NCBI RefSeq assembly: GCF_040144835.1
Contig: NZ_CP151632.1
Coordinates: forward strand, 2,604,001 to 2,668,000
Reading direction: 5' to 3'
Origin: Microbacterium sp. LWS13-1.2
GTDB taxonomy: Bacteria > Actinomycetota > Actinomycetes > Actinomycetales > Microbacteriaceae
Length of the DNA stretch: 64,000 bases
Made by a program: the position numbers and the translations under genes. Positions 18,870 through 28,294 of the stretch are shown here, one piece after another. Position 1 is the stretch's first letter, and each line of letters opens with the position of its first letter. Under the pieces are notes generated by a model, which saw only the letters and a program-made list of their open reading frames with translations, ran no database searches and had not been told where the DNA came from.

Positions 18870-18905
18870 CGGCGCCCCTCGGCCGCATGTGGAGGAGGGG
18901 CGCCG
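18870..18905 (-). terminator. Hairpin after the extracellular nuclease gene
   Basis: CGGCGCCCCTC (18870-18880) pairs perfectly with GAGGGGCGCCG (18895-18905) across a 14-base loop, 49 bp past the nuclease stop. There is no clear T-run. Confidence 0.65.
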
Positions 18906-18953
18906 CTCCGCATCGGAACGACGCCCCTCGGGGGTGTGGAGAGCTCGAGAGCC

Positions 18954-21602
18954 CTACTTGCCCACGACCACCTCGACCGTGTCTGTCGCGGTGTTGCCCG
19001 CGGCATCCGTCGCCGTCCAGGTGAAGCGGTAGACCGCGCCCTTCACAGCCTTGACGCGGAACGTGTCGTCGTCGATCTGCTCCCAGTCCGCCTTCGACGA
19101 GCCGGTCGCAGTCGCGTCCGTGAACTCGACGGTGACGTCGCCGCTGTCGTCGGCGGCGTCGATCGTGAACTCGACCGTGCGCATCTTGTTGTTCGGCGGG
19201 AACACGGCCGACGGTTCGGCCGACACCTCGATGGTGGGATCCGTCGTGTCCGGGGGCGTGAGGTTCAGCCCCACGATCACCGGGTCATGGTCGCTCGAGC
19301 GGTACGGGTCGGGCGCCCAGAGGGCGTCCTGCGCCGGAAGCTTGAACGACATGTCGTAGTCGATGAGGCTCGGCTCGTCGGCATTGATGTGCCACGCCGA
19401 GGCACCCGACACATCCGCGAGCAGCGCCGGCTGTGCGAGGGCGTAGTCGAGGTAGCCCAACTGCCCGTCGAACACGTACGAGTACGCGTGCTCGCCGTTG
19501 AACTGCTTCTCCAGGTCGGTGAAGCCGCCCTGGACGAACCCGTCGATCGCGTCCTCGTGGTCGTACGAGTTCAGGTCGCCGATCACGATCGCCCGGCCGT
19601 CCGTCGCCACCGTGGTGTTGAGCCAGGTCGTGAGCGCCGTGGCGGCCGCCGTACGCAGCGCGCTGCAGTTGCCCTGTCCGTCGCCGAGGTCGGGGCTCTC
19701 GGCGCAGGCCGAGCCCTTCGACTTGAGGTGGTTCACCGACACCACGAACTCCTCGCCCGTCTCGGTCGATGCGAACCGCTGGGTGAGCCCCGGGCGGTTG
19801 CGCTCGTCCGACCAGGCGGGGTCGATCGCACTCGTCATGAGCAGGTGCGCGCCCACCGGGGCGACCGACGCCGGCTTGTAGATGATCGCCGTCGCGATGG
19901 CATCCGTGCCGATGACGCCCGTCGTGACGGGCACGTAGGTGCCCTCACCCACGCGCGCGTTGAGCGCGTCGGCGAGCGCCTGCACCGCCGTGCCGTTGTT
20001 CTCGATCTCGAGGAGCCCGAACACGTCCGCGTCGATCTCGGCGAGCGCCGAGACGATCTTGTCCTGCTGGCGCTGGAACTCCTCGGCCGTGTCGGCGCCG
20101 CGGTAGTAGTCGTCGTCACCCGACATCGTCGGGGTCGGGTCGATCGAGGTGAAGTAATTCAGCACGTTGAAGCTCGAGATCTTCAGGTCGCCGCCCACGT
20201 CCGGCAACTCGGGCCGCGGGTTGCCGACGGTGAAGTCGGCGGCCTCGGTCGGCTGCACGCCCCACACGTCGAAGCGGTAGTCCAGCACGCCGGTGGCGTT
20301 CTGCACGAGGTCGCCGCTGCGGAACGAGTGCTCGAGCGTGAACGTCCCGCCGTCGGGGTGGATCGCCGGGTCGGGGTTCTGGGTGCTGCGGCCGTCGTCG
20401 AGCGTGATGCTGTTGTCGAGGTTGGCGGCCGCCAGCGCGACGGCTGCCGCACCGGGCTCCACGACTGCCGTGGGGGTGTCGAGCCGGCCGTTGGTCAGCG
20501 TGATCGTGCCGAAGCGCCCGTACTCGAACGTCTCGCCGATCGCGAGCTGCTGCGGGAGCGTCACGTACATGCCCTCGAGCGCTTCGCGCTGCTCGACGGT
20601 GGCCGGCAGCTGCAGCGGCGTCGGCTCGGGGATGGTCGCACCGCCGGGGCAGACCTCCACGTCGGCCGCGACGACCTCGGTGAGCCCGAACTGCTCCTTG
20701 ACCGCACCGGCGACGCTGACGCTCTCGCCGACGTTGACGGCGGTGCCGCCCGGGGCGTAGACGAAGATGCCGTCGGAGGTCGCCGTGTCGCCGTCGCCGC
20801 CGTCCTGCATGTAGTAGCCGTCGTAGCCGCCGGTCGACTGGAAGTCGCCGACCACGACACCCTTGATCAGCACGTTCTGCCCCTGGATCGGCGACGCCGC
20901 ACCGGAGCCCTGGACGGATCCGATCGTCACCGGGGTGGCGGCGCAGTCCGCGACCGGGCCCGGGTCCGGGTCGGTCGGCGGTTCGAGAGCGCAGTCCGCG
21001 TCGTGCGCACCGAACCCGTCGAACGTGTCCGTTGCGAATCCTGTCCAGCCGACCGCCGGGTCGAAGGCGTCGGCGCCGTTCGTGTCGCCGATGCATGTCT
21101 CCGCGGCACGGCGGAGGGTGTTGTCGGCCGTGGAGTTCAGGCCGGTGCCCCACTCGGTCCCGGGGTCGACCCCGATCTGGCCGATGACGTCGACGATGAC
21201 CCCGTTCTTCACGAGCGCGACCGCGTCGTCGCCGTTGAAGAGCCCCGTGGTCGTGCCCGTCACCTGATCGGCGGCCGCCAGGAGGGCGGCATTGGCCGCA
21301 CCGTGCGCGAGCACGTAGACGTCATCCGCTGCGACGGAGCCGGTGAGCGGGATCGTCAGTCCGGCCGAGGCGCTGCCGTTCGAATACTGCTGAAGCGCGT
21401 ATCCGGTCGTCGCGAGATTCACGCTCGCGGTCGACGGGTTGTAGATCTCGATCGCCTTGTTGTTCGACGATCCCTCGAGGTACTCGCTGATGAGCAGATC
21501 TCCGGATGCCGCGGCCGCGGGTGCGGCGAAGGCCACCACGCCCGCCGCGGCGAGCGTGAGGGCCGCGGCGGCGGCGGCGAATCTGCGGGGTGATGGGGAC
21601 AC
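18954..21602 (-). CDS. Secreted ExeM/NucH-type endonuclease with LTD and C-terminal Ig-like domain
   Basis: Extracellular nuclease of 882 residues. The signal peptide ends at about residue 32 (APAAAASGD). A lamin-tail domain follows (ISEYLEGSSNNKAIEIYN), then an OB-like region (GVVVGDFQSTGGYDGYYMQD), then an endonuclease/exonuclease/phosphatase domain with LKISSFNVLNYF, DVFGLLEIENNG, IVIGDLNSYDHED and the catalytic SSDHDPVIVGL. The last 95 residues form an Ig/HYR-like domain (WTATDAAGNTATDTVEV). No sorting signal is seen, so it is likely released. The GTG start has a GGAGG site. Probable roles are nutrient scavenging or biofilm DNA turnover. Confidence 0.9.
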   Translation of the reverse strand: MSPSPRRFAAAAAALTLAAAGVVAFAAPAAAASGDLLISEYLEGSSNNKAIEIYNPSTASVNLATTGYALQQYSNGSASAGLTIPLTGSVAADDVYVLAHGAANAALLAAADQVTGTTTGLFNGDDAVALVKNGVIVDVIGQIGVDPGTEWGTGLNSTADNTLRRAAETCIGDTNGADAFDPAVGWTGFATDTFDGFGAHDADCALEPPTDPDPGPVADCAATPVTIGSVQGSGAASPIQGQNVLIKGVVVGDFQSTGGYDGYYMQDGGDGDTATSDGIFVYAPGGTAVNVGESVSVAGAVKEQFGLTEVVAADVEVCPGGATIPEPTPLQLPATVEQREALEGMYVTLPQQLAIGETFEYGRFGTITLTNGRLDTPTAVVEPGAAAVALAAANLDNSITLDDGRSTQNPDPAIHPDGGTFTLEHSFRSGDLVQNATGVLDYRFDVWGVQPTEAADFTVGNPRPELPDVGGDLKISSFNVLNYFTSIDPTPTMSGDDDYYRGADTAEEFQRQQDKIVSALAEIDADVFGLLEIENNGTAVQALADALNARVGEGTYVPVTTGVIGTDAIATAIIYKPASVAPVGAHLLMTSAIDPAWSDERNRPGLTQRFASTETGEEFVVSVNHLKSKGSACAESPDLGDGQGNCSALRTAAATALTTWLNTTVATDGRAIVIGDLNSYDHEDAIDGFVQGGFTDLEKQFNGEHAYSYVFDGQLGYLDYALAQPALLADVSGASAWHINADEPSLIDYDMSFKLPAQDALWAPDPYRSSDHDPVIVGLNLTPPDTTDPTIEVSAEPSAVFPPNNKMRTVEFTIDAADDSGDVTVEFTDATATGSSKADWEQIDDDTFRVKAVKGAVYRFTWTATDAAGNTATDTVEVVVGK

Positions 21603-21768
21603 GGGACCTCCACGCGAGGACGGCGGCCGGTGGACCGCGCAAGGGGACCGCGGGCAGGCCGGTCGCCTCCCCGCTGGTCACAAGCTAGGGGAGCGGCATC
21701 CTCCGATGGAAGCCCTCCGGAGGAGAGATCCTTAACGTTCGGTGTCGCCTCGGTCCAGAATGGAACCC

Positions 21769-22275
21769 ATGACCGCGACCGACGTGGCGCCCTTCCGCGT
21801 TGTGTTCGTATGCACCGGCAACATCTGCCGCTCACCGATGGCCGAGGTCGTGTTCCGGGAGTTCGCGGATTCCTCGGGCCTGGGCGCCCGAGTCGCCTCG
21901 ACGAGTGCCGGCACCGGCGACTGGCACGTCGGCGAGCAGGCCGACCTGCGCACGATCGCGGCGCTCGAGCGTGCCGGCTACGACGGCGCCCATCACCGCG
22001 CGCGGCAGTTCACGCACGCCGACTTCGCACACAGCGACCTCGTGGTGGCGCTGGACCGCAGCCACGAGCGGATCCTGCACGGATGGGCGCGCACCGAGGG
22101 CGACGCCGACAAGATCGCGCTGCTGCTCTCGTTCGATCCAACCGCTCTCACGCTGGACGTGCCCGACCCGTACTATGCCGGGCCCGGAATGTTCGACGAG
22201 GTGCTCGGTATGATCGAGAGTGCGAGCCGGGCGCTCTTCCGGCAACTCGAACCCGCCATCCGCCCTGCGCCATGA
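21769..22275 (+). CDS. Low-molecular-weight protein-tyrosine phosphatase
   Basis: Cytoplasmic phosphatase of 168 residues. The active-site loop VCTGNICRSPM contains nucleophile C15 and R21, and the general acid Asp lies in VPDPYYAG. The family dephosphorylates protein tyrosines, for example in envelope polysaccharide control. Two Met codons at 21760 and 21769 are possible starts; the second is preferred by homology. The gene is divergent from the nuclease gene and precedes purB by 59 bp, so the two may share a transcript. Confidence 0.92.
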   Translation: MTATDVAPFRVVFVCTGNICRSPMAEVVFREFADSSGLGARVASTSAGTGDWHVGEQADLRTIAALERAGYDGAHHRARQFTHADFAHSDLVVALDRSHERILHGWARTEGDADKIALLLSFDPTALTLDVPDPYYAGPGMFDEVLGMIESASRALFRQLEPAIRPAP

Positions 22276-22334
22276 CCTCCGGTGCCATGACGCCGGATCG
22301 ACGGTCGTCTTCGCCGAGACCGACGGGAGCCACC

Positions 22335-23717
22335 GTGACCTCACTTCCCCCGCAGCCCCTCAGCCCCCTCGACGGGCGCTACCGCCCCGCCGTCGGCGAA
22401 CTGGGCGAGTACCTGTCCGAGGCCGGGCTGAACCGCGCCCGCGTCGAGGTCGAGGTGGAGTGGCTCATCGCCCTCACCGACCGCTCGCTGTTCGGCACCT
22501 CGCCGCTGCAGGACGACGACAAGGCGCGCCTGCGCGCGCTGTACCTCGAGTTCGGGCAGGCCGAGATCGACTGGCTCGCCGAGAAGGAGGCGGTGACGCG
22601 CCACGACGTCAAGGCCGTCGAGTACCTCGTGCGCGACCGGCTGTCGACCCTCGGCCTCGACGCCGTCGCCGAGCTCACGCACTTCGCCTGCACCAGCGAG
22701 GACATCAACTCGACCTCGTATGCGCTCACCGTGCAGCGCGCCGTTCGGCGCGTGTGGCTGCCGAAGCTGCGCGCCGTCATCGCCACGCTCACCCAGCTCG
22801 CCGCGGACCATCGCGACGCCGCGATGCTGTCGCGCACGCACGGCCAGCCGGCGACGCCCTCGACGATGGGCAAGGAGCTCGCGGTCTTCGCGTGGCGCCT
22901 CTCGCGCGTCGCCGACCAGATCGAGGGCGGCGAGTACCTCGCGAAGTTCTCGGGTGCGACCGGGACGTGGTCGGCGCACCTCGCAGCCGCCCCTGAGGTC
23001 GACTGGCCGGAGCTCTCGCGCGGGTTCATCGAGGGCCTCGGCCTCGACTTCAACATCCTGACCACGCAGATCGAGTCGCACGACTGGCAGGTCGAGCTGT
23101 ACGACCGCGTCCGGCACGCCGGCGGCATCCTGCACAATCTGGCGACCGACATCTGGACCTACATCTCGATCGGCTACTTCACGCAGATCCCCGTCGCCGG
23201 CGCCACCGGCTCGTCGACGATGCCGCACAAGATCAACCCGATCCGGTTCGAGAACGCCGAGGCGAACCTCGAGATCGCGGGCGGACTGCTGGCGACGCTC
23301 TCGCAGACGCTGGTCACGAGCCGCCTGCAGCGCGACCTGACCGACTCGACGACGCAGCGCAACATCGGCGTCGCGTTCGGGCACGCGCTGCTCGCGCTCG
23401 ACAACCTGCAGCGGGGCCTCGGGGAGATCTCGCTGGCCGAGGACGCGCTGCGGGCCGACCTCGACGCCAACTGGGAGGTGCTGGCCGAGGCGATCCAGAC
23501 GGTCGTACGCGCCGAGATCGCGGCCGGCCGGTCGCGGATCACCGACCCGTACGCACTCCTCAAGGACCTCACCCGCGGCCGCCGCGTCGGCGGGCCCGAG
23601 CTCTCGGAGTTCGTGCGCGGGCTCGACATCGGCGACGAGGCGAAGGAGCGCCTGCTGGCGCTCACCCCCGCGACGTACGACGGGCTCGCCTCGAAGCTGG
23701 TCGACGAGCTCGACTGA
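22335..23717 (+). CDS. purB: Adenylosuccinate lyase
   Basis: Purine-pathway enzyme that splits SAICAR and adenylosuccinate to fumarate plus AICAR or AMP. The 460 residues show FACTSEDINSTSYAL (117-131), catalytic H169 in RTHGQPATPST, and the signature GSSTMPHKINPI at 292-303 whose Ser acts as base. The GTG start at 22335 has GGGAG 6 bp upstream. It resembles the E. coli-type PurB (about 456 residues) in length. Downstream, two genes face it convergently with a 25-bp spacer. Confidence 0.95.
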   Translation: MTSLPPQPLSPLDGRYRPAVGELGEYLSEAGLNRARVEVEVEWLIALTDRSLFGTSPLQDDDKARLRALYLEFGQAEIDWLAEKEAVTRHDVKAVEYLVRDRLSTLGLDAVAELTHFACTSEDINSTSYALTVQRAVRRVWLPKLRAVIATLTQLAADHRDAAMLSRTHGQPATPSTMGKELAVFAWRLSRVADQIEGGEYLAKFSGATGTWSAHLAAAPEVDWPELSRGFIEGLGLDFNILTTQIESHDWQVELYDRVRHAGGILHNLATDIWTYISIGYFTQIPVAGATGSSTMPHKINPIRFENAEANLEIAGGLLATLSQTLVTSRLQRDLTDSTTQRNIGVAFGHALLALDNLQRGLGEISLAEDALRADLDANWEVLAEAIQTVVRAEIAAGRSRITDPYALLKDLTRGRRVGGPELSEFVRGLDIGDEAKERLLALTPATYDGLASKLVDELD

Positions 23718-23742
23718 GCGTCCCGGCGGGAGTGTTGCGAGA

Positions 23743-24087
23743 TCAGGCTTTCGGGTCTCCGGACGCCGCGGCACCTGGGTCCTCGCCCGGCTCCGGCTTC
23801 TCGGACTCGTCGTCGAACAGCACGGGCCGGTCGATCTGCTTCGTCACCTGGGCGGGGTCGACCGCGAGCAGCAGGAGCGAGACGATGAGCAGCACCGCGA
23901 TGAAGCTGATGCCGGCGATGACCAGGGCGGTGACCACGGCGCGCTGCGCCTCGTCGGCAGTGCGCTGCTGGAAGAAGCCCATCGACACGAGCGTCACGAC
24001 GCCCGCGAACAGAGCGGCGCCGAACGCCAGCCCGAGCAGCTGCAGGGGCTTCATCAGGTCGCGGCGGGTGGGGCTGTCGTGGCTCAC
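23743..24087 (-). CDS. Small two-helix membrane protein
   Basis: The 114 residues have helices at about 14-37 and 50-72 separated by a polar loop (FFQQRTADEAQRA), with an acidic Pro-rich C-terminal tail. I do not recognise a family. The GTG start overlaps the upstream gene's stop (GTGA), so the two products probably work together. Confidence 0.6.
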   Translation of the reverse strand: MSHDSPTRRDLMKPLQLLGLAFGAALFAGVVTLVSMGFFQQRTADEAQRAVVTALVIAGISFIAVLLIVSLLLLAVDPAQVTKQIDRPVLFDDESEKPEPGEDPGAAASGDPKA

Positions 24088-24812
24088 GCGGAGTCCTTCT
24101 GCGGGGTGGTGTCGGCGGATGCGGGTGCCTCCGCCGTGACGCTCTCGGCGGTGTCCGACTCGGCCGGGCGCGGCGAGAAGCCGGCGATGCCGAGGTAGAC
24201 CGCGACGATCGCCGCGTAGCCGCCGAACAGCCCGACGCCGATCGTGATGCCGGTGAGGGTGAAGGTCGCGTGCGCCTCTTCGATCGTGTAGTTGAGCGCA
24301 TACGCGGGCTGCACGAACAGCAGGGCGACGCCGAGCAGGATCGTGATGGCGCCGACGACGACGGCGTCGCGGCTCTCGGAGCGGGGGCCGACGAGGGCGG
24401 CCGGCCGGGCGTCGGCGACACCGGGCGCGATCTCGCGCCTCTCGCGGTCACCGCGGAGCCCGCGCCACCCGGCGATGAGCTCGATGATGCCGCTGAGCAG
24501 CGCCCACACGATGACGATGACGAAGTAGCCGGTCACGGTGCGGAGCGGAGAGAGACCGCCCGCCATGCCGGCGGCGACAGAGATGCCGCCGAGGGCGGCC
24601 GCAGGCCAGCGGCGGCGGGCGGGGTACACCAGCCAGATCGCGAGCAGCAGCACCAGTCCGGTGGCGATCGCGAAGCCGCTGAAGACCGCGCTGCCCACAG
24701 CTGCCGAATGATCCGGCGAGAACGTGATCATGAGCGCCGCGAGGGCAGCGAACGCGGCGCGCGCGAGCTGCACATGGCGCACGGCGAACGTGCGGGAATC
24801 GGCTGAGGTCAC
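24084..24812 (-). CDS. Polytopic membrane protein, HdeD/DUF308-like
   Basis: The 242 residues form about seven helices. The middle segment (YFVIVIVWALLSGIIELIAGWRGLR) resembles DUF308/HdeD repeats. A cytoplasmic loop of about 30 residues and an Ala/Ser/Thr-rich tail are polar. The GTG start at 24812 has AGGA 6 bp upstream. First gene of a two-gene unit with the small membrane protein. Function unknown. Confidence 0.6.
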   Translation of the reverse strand: MTSADSRTFAVRHVQLARAAFAALAALMITFSPDHSAAVGSAVFSGFAIATGLVLLLAIWLVYPARRRWPAAALGGISVAAGMAGGLSPLRTVTGYFVIVIVWALLSGIIELIAGWRGLRGDRERREIAPGVADARPAALVGPRSESRDAVVVGAITILLGVALLFVQPAYALNYTIEEAHATFTLTGITIGVGLFGGYAAIVAVYLGIAGFSPRPAESDTAESVTAEAPASADTTPQKDSA

Positions 24813-24923
24813 GGTGATCCTGCGGAGGAGCGGGTTCTCAGAAGCGAGAACGGATGCCTTCAGTCTACGTGCGTCGTAGGTGACAGCATCCTGAACCCCC
24901 TCCCGGCCCCCGTCCTCGCGCCG

Positions 24924-26306
24924 TCAGGCGAGGGTGTCGAGGATGCCGGTGAGGAGCTCGAACGTGGTGAGCGGCGAGATGATCGCGAAGCGCAGCACCG
25001 GCTCACCGGCGTGGGAGCTCGGCACGACGAACGCGTGCTGCTCCTCGAGGAGGCGGTCCGACCACGCCTCGTAGTCCGCGAGCGTCCAGCCCTCGCGGCG
25101 GAACACCACGACCGACAGCTGCGGCTCGCGCACGAGCGACAGCCCCTCGCGCGCCTCGATCTCGTCGGCGATTGCACGGGCGAGGTCGATGCCGTACTCG
25201 ATGGTGGCGCGGTACTGCTCGGTGCCGTGGGTCGCGAGGGAGAACCACAGTGGCAGTCCGCGGGCGCGGCGAGTGAGCTGGATGGCGAGGTCGGACGGGT
25301 TCCAGTCGGGCTTCCCGGTGAGGGTGTCGAGGTACTCGGCCTTCTGCGTGTGGGCCGACAGCGCCAGCGCGGGCTCGCGATAGATCAGCGCGCACGCGTC
25401 GAACGGCGCGAACAGCCACTTGTGCGGGTCGACGATGAGCGAGTCGGCGAGCCCCACGCCGGCGAACGCCGGCCGCATCCGCTCGACGAGCATCGCCGCC
25501 AGCCCGTAGGCGCCGTCGACGTGGAACCACACGCCGCGCTCGCGAGCGACGGCTCCGACACCCGCGATGTCGTCGACGATGCCGAAGTTCGTCGTGCCGC
25601 CGGTCGCCACGACGGCGAACACCGCGTCGCCGTGCTCGTCGAGCACCCGCGCAACCGCCTCGCCGTGCAGGCGGCCGTCCGCGTCAACCTCGGCGGTCGC
25701 GACGTCCACGTCCATGACGGCGGCGGCCGACGCGATCGACGAGTGCGCCTCCGCGCTGCACACGACCACCCAGCGCGGCGGCGCCACGCGTCCCTCCTCG
25801 GCAGCGCGGCGCCGAGCGGCGTCCCGCGCCGTCACCAGGGCCGAGAGGTTGCCGATCGTGCCGCCCTGCACGAACACGCCACCCGAGCCCTCCGGCATCC
25901 CGAACTCCGAGGCGAGCCAGTGCAGCACCTCGTTCTCGGCGTAGACGGCGCCGGAGCCCTCCATCCACGAGCCCCCGTAGATGGCGGATGCCGACACCAC
26001 GACGTCGAACGCCAGGGACGCCTTGGTCGGGGCCGAGGGGATGAAGGACAGATAGCCGGGGTGATCGGTCGACACGCAGGACGGGGCGAGCACGTTCTCG
26101 AACAGCGCGATCGCTCGCCGCGAGCCGATGCCCTCCGGCGTGATCGAGCCCGATGCCAGCCGCTCCAGGTCGCGGGGAGTCATCGGCTTGTCGAGCGGCA
26201 CGTCCTCGTACAGCGCCCGGCGCCGTGCGTACTCGAGGACGTCTTCGACGGTGTGGCGGGTGTCGGACGAGATGGCGTGCATCTCCTCCGGGGATGTCGC
26301 GGACAT
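24924..26306 (-). CDS. PLP-dependent group II decarboxylase
   Basis: Amino acid decarboxylase of the aromatic-L-amino-acid/diaminobutyrate type, 460 residues. The PLP Lys is K296 in VDPHKWLF; HVDGAYG (262-268) binds the ring nitrogen and H188 in SAEAHSS stacks on it. GGSWMEGSGAVYAENEVLHWL and GVFVQGGTIGNLSAL complete the fold-type I pattern. The substrate (tyrosine, tryptophan, glutamate or diaminobutyrate) cannot be fixed from these motifs. The gene stands alone; a large inverted repeat lies upstream at 26371-26443. Confidence 0.88.
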   Translation of the reverse strand: MSATSPEEMHAISSDTRHTVEDVLEYARRRALYEDVPLDKPMTPRDLERLASGSITPEGIGSRRAIALFENVLAPSCVSTDHPGYLSFIPSAPTKASLAFDVVVSASAIYGGSWMEGSGAVYAENEVLHWLASEFGMPEGSGGVFVQGGTIGNLSALVTARDAARRRAAEEGRVAPPRWVVVCSAEAHSSIASAAAVMDVDVATAEVDADGRLHGEAVARVLDEHGDAVFAVVATGGTTNFGIVDDIAGVGAVARERGVWFHVDGAYGLAAMLVERMRPAFAGVGLADSLIVDPHKWLFAPFDACALIYREPALALSAHTQKAEYLDTLTGKPDWNPSDLAIQLTRRARGLPLWFSLATHGTEQYRATIEYGIDLARAIADEIEAREGLSLVREPQLSVVVFRREGWTLADYEAWSDRLLEEQHAFVVPSSHAGEPVLRFAIISPLTTFELLTGILDTLA

Positions 26307-26370
26307 TGCGGCTCCTCGGTGTTCAGGGTGCAGATCACGCTAGACCACGGGCGCCGTTTCGGGACCGTCC

Positions 26371-26443
26371 GGGTTCGGGGCGCACCGTGCCCGGTCGGGG
26401 CGTGCCGCGTGCGCCCCAGGAGTTCGCGGTGCGCCCCGAACCC
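26371..26443. repeat. 73-bp element with 16-bp inverted ends
   Basis: GGGTTCGGGGCGCACC (26371-26386) is the exact reverse complement of 26428-26443. Inner copies of GGGGCG[CT]-type words give nested shorter hairpins. It sits between two divergent genes, so it is unlikely to be a simple terminator. Confidence 0.8.
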
Positions 26444-26556
26444 TGGTGATCACGAGTCCACCATCAAGCAGGAATGGAGAAGCGCGCCCGCAGACCGCGT
26501 CGTAGCTTGAGATCACGAGCCGCGAAAGCAGCCCCTCGAACGCGAAGGAGAACGAA

Positions 26557-27006
26557 ATGGCCGAGAAGACGTCATCCGACGGACTGAGTGACATCGAGCG
26601 CCAGGCTGTCAAGGATCGCGCCAAGGAGCTGCGCGCTCAGGCCAAGGCGGGAAAGAACCGCGAGGCGGGCACGAAGCAGGTGCTGGAGGCGATCGGCAAG
26701 CTCGAGGGCACCGACAAAGTCCTGGCGGAGGGCCTGCACAAGGTCGTCTCCGACACCGCGCCCGACCTCGTGCCGAAGACGTTCTACGGCTTCCCCGCCT
26801 ACGCGAACGGCGACGGCAAGGTCGTCGTCTTCATCCAGCCGGCGTCGAAGTTCAAGACCCGCTACGCCACGATCAACTTCGACGAGCCCTCACGGCTGGA
26901 CGACGGCGAGATGTGGCCGATCGGCTTCGCGGTGCTCGCGTGGACTCCCGAGGTCGAGAAGAAGATCACCCAGCTGGTGAAGAACGCCGTCGCCGAGCCC
27001 GCCTGA
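26557..27006 (+). CDS. DUF1801 / YdhG-like protein
   Basis: A 149-residue soluble protein. The N-terminal third is a charged helical segment (DRAKELRAQAKAGKNREAG). The rest fits the DUF1801 fold: VPKTFYGFPAYANGDGKVVVFIQPASKFKTRYATINF. Homologues include the Bacillus frataxin-like Fra, but many members have no known role. A clear AAGGAG site lies 9 bp before the ATG. The next gene is convergent with a 3-bp spacer. Confidence 0.82.
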   Translation: MAEKTSSDGLSDIERQAVKDRAKELRAQAKAGKNREAGTKQVLEAIGKLEGTDKVLAEGLHKVVSDTAPDLVPKTFYGFPAYANGDGKVVVFIQPASKFKTRYATINFDEPSRLDDGEMWPIGFAVLAWTPEVEKKITQLVKNAVAEPA

Positions 27007-27009
27007 GGC

Positions 27010-27330
27010 CTACCTCGTCGCCTCGCCGCCGTCGCGCGCCGGGCGATCGGCGGCGCGGTCGGCGTGACCGAGCGCGCGCCCGGGCGCGATGCGGTCACGC
27101 ACGCGCCGCTTGAGGACGACGATGTCGGGGAAGCCGCCGTCCGCGGTGCGTGACCACACGAGCTCGTCGTCGGCATACACCTCGAAGATGCCGCCGGTGC
27201 CGGGCTCGAGGGTGGCGCCGCCCCCCATGAGCTCGGCCTGGAACGTCGTCAGCAGCTCCTGGGCGATCCATGCCGCGCGGAGCATCCACGCGCACTGCGT
27301 GCAGTAGACGACCCGGACGCGGTGCGTCAT
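27010..27330 (-). CDS. SelW/SelT/Rdx-family thioredoxin-like protein
   Basis: A 106-residue protein whose N-terminus VRVVYCTQCAWMLRAAWIAQELL carries the CxxC redox motif of the SelW/Rdx family. Cys replaces selenocysteine. GTGGIFEVYADDELVWSR and FPDIVVLKRRVRD complete the fold; the last 30 residues are polar. The ATG overlaps the stop of the hydrolase gene (ATGA), so it is the second gene of a pair. A role in thiol redox is inferred. Confidence 0.88.
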   Translation of the reverse strand: MTHRVRVVYCTQCAWMLRAAWIAQELLTTFQAELMGGGATLEPGTGGIFEVYADDELVWSRTADGGFPDIVVLKRRVRDRIAPGRALGHADRAADRPARDGGEATR

Positions 27331-28148
27331 GCGACGTCTCCGTCCGGGGCGAGAAACTCCAGCGCGGCGTCCCGGAACGCGCGCGACCCGGGGGTGTTGA
27401 AGTGATGCCGGCCCGGGATCTCGACGAAGGTGCCGTTCGGCGCGGTCGCCGCCAGCGTCCGGGAGCGCTCGAGGATCGCGTCCTCCGCACCGGTGGCGAA
27501 GAGGACCGGCTGGGCCGGGGGACGCGCGGGATCCGGGTCGGCGTCGCCGAACCGCATCCCCTCGGCGAGCGCGATGAGCGCGCGCAGGTCGTTCTGCGGC
27601 ACGCGCTCGGCGAGTCGCACGTAGTTCTGCGTGACGGCGTCGGTCACCGGTATGCCTTCCCCGGCATACGCCCGGGCCTGATCGATGCGCAGGCGTCCGA
27701 GCGGTCGGCCGTCGGGGATGCCACCCAGCACCGCGCGGCTGATGTGCTCCGGCGCGTCGACCGCGAGTTGCCACCCGACGCGGGCGCCGAGGGAGTATCC
27801 GACGTACCGCACGGCGTCGACGAGGTAGGTGTCGAGCACCGCGATCAAGTCCCCGACGAACGCGGTCATGGAGTACGCGCGGGGATCGTCGGGCTTGTCG
27901 CTGGCCCCATGGCCCCGCTGGTCGACCCCGATGACCCGGTAGCCCGCCGCGGTCAGCATCCGCACCCAGCCGGTCTCGACCCAGTTGTCACGGCAGCTCG
28001 ATGCGAATCCATGCACGCACAGGACGGCGTCGGCGTCGAGCTCGCCCCAGGCGTAGGTCGCCAGCTGGTACCCCTCGTTCGACATGATGAAACTGGGCTG
28101 CGGCATCTCGGTGCGCACGACGGGGGCGACGGCATCCATACCCGCCAT
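27327..28148 (-). CDS. Alpha/beta hydrolase
   Basis: Soluble hydrolase of about 273 residues. LCVHGFASSCRDNW holds the oxyanion region, VGYSLGARVGWQLA the nucleophile Ser, and GRHHFNTPG the late catalytic His. The substrate is unknown; relatives include epoxide hydrolases and C-C hydrolases. Met codons at 28148, 28139 and 28106 are possible starts; 28148 has GGGAG 4 bp upstream. It is 4-base coupled to the Rdx-type gene downstream. Confidence 0.85.
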   Translation of the reverse strand: MAGMDAVAPVVRTEMPQPSFIMSNEGYQLATYAWGELDADAVLCVHGFASSCRDNWVETGWVRMLTAAGYRVIGVDQRGHGASDKPDDPRAYSMTAFVGDLIAVLDTYLVDAVRYVGYSLGARVGWQLAVDAPEHISRAVLGGIPDGRPLGRLRIDQARAYAGEGIPVTDAVTQNYVRLAERVPQNDLRALIALAEGMRFGDADPDPARPPAQPVLFATGAEDAILERSRTLAATAPNGTFVEIPGRHHFNTPGSRAFRDAALEFLAPDGDVA

Positions 28149-28294
28149 TCTGCTCCCATCCGCGCCGGCACCGCCGCAGCCGCACACGTCGCGTAACGAC
28201 CCCGCACCACCGGGCCAGGCCGCGGAGATTACGCTTCTCGACGCCGAATCGCAACGGGCTGAGCGTTCACGGCTGTTCCGCCTAACGTCGCGGC

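Noticed and set aside
18936..21593. Plus-strand open frame of 885 codons
   Set aside because: It is the antisense shadow of the secreted nuclease gene, which has a signal peptide and clear catalytic motifs. The plus frame is Arg/Val/Asp-rich with no domain.
27010..27330. Selenoprotein W with selenocysteine
   Set aside because: The redox motif is CTQC with ordinary cysteines and no in-frame TGA.
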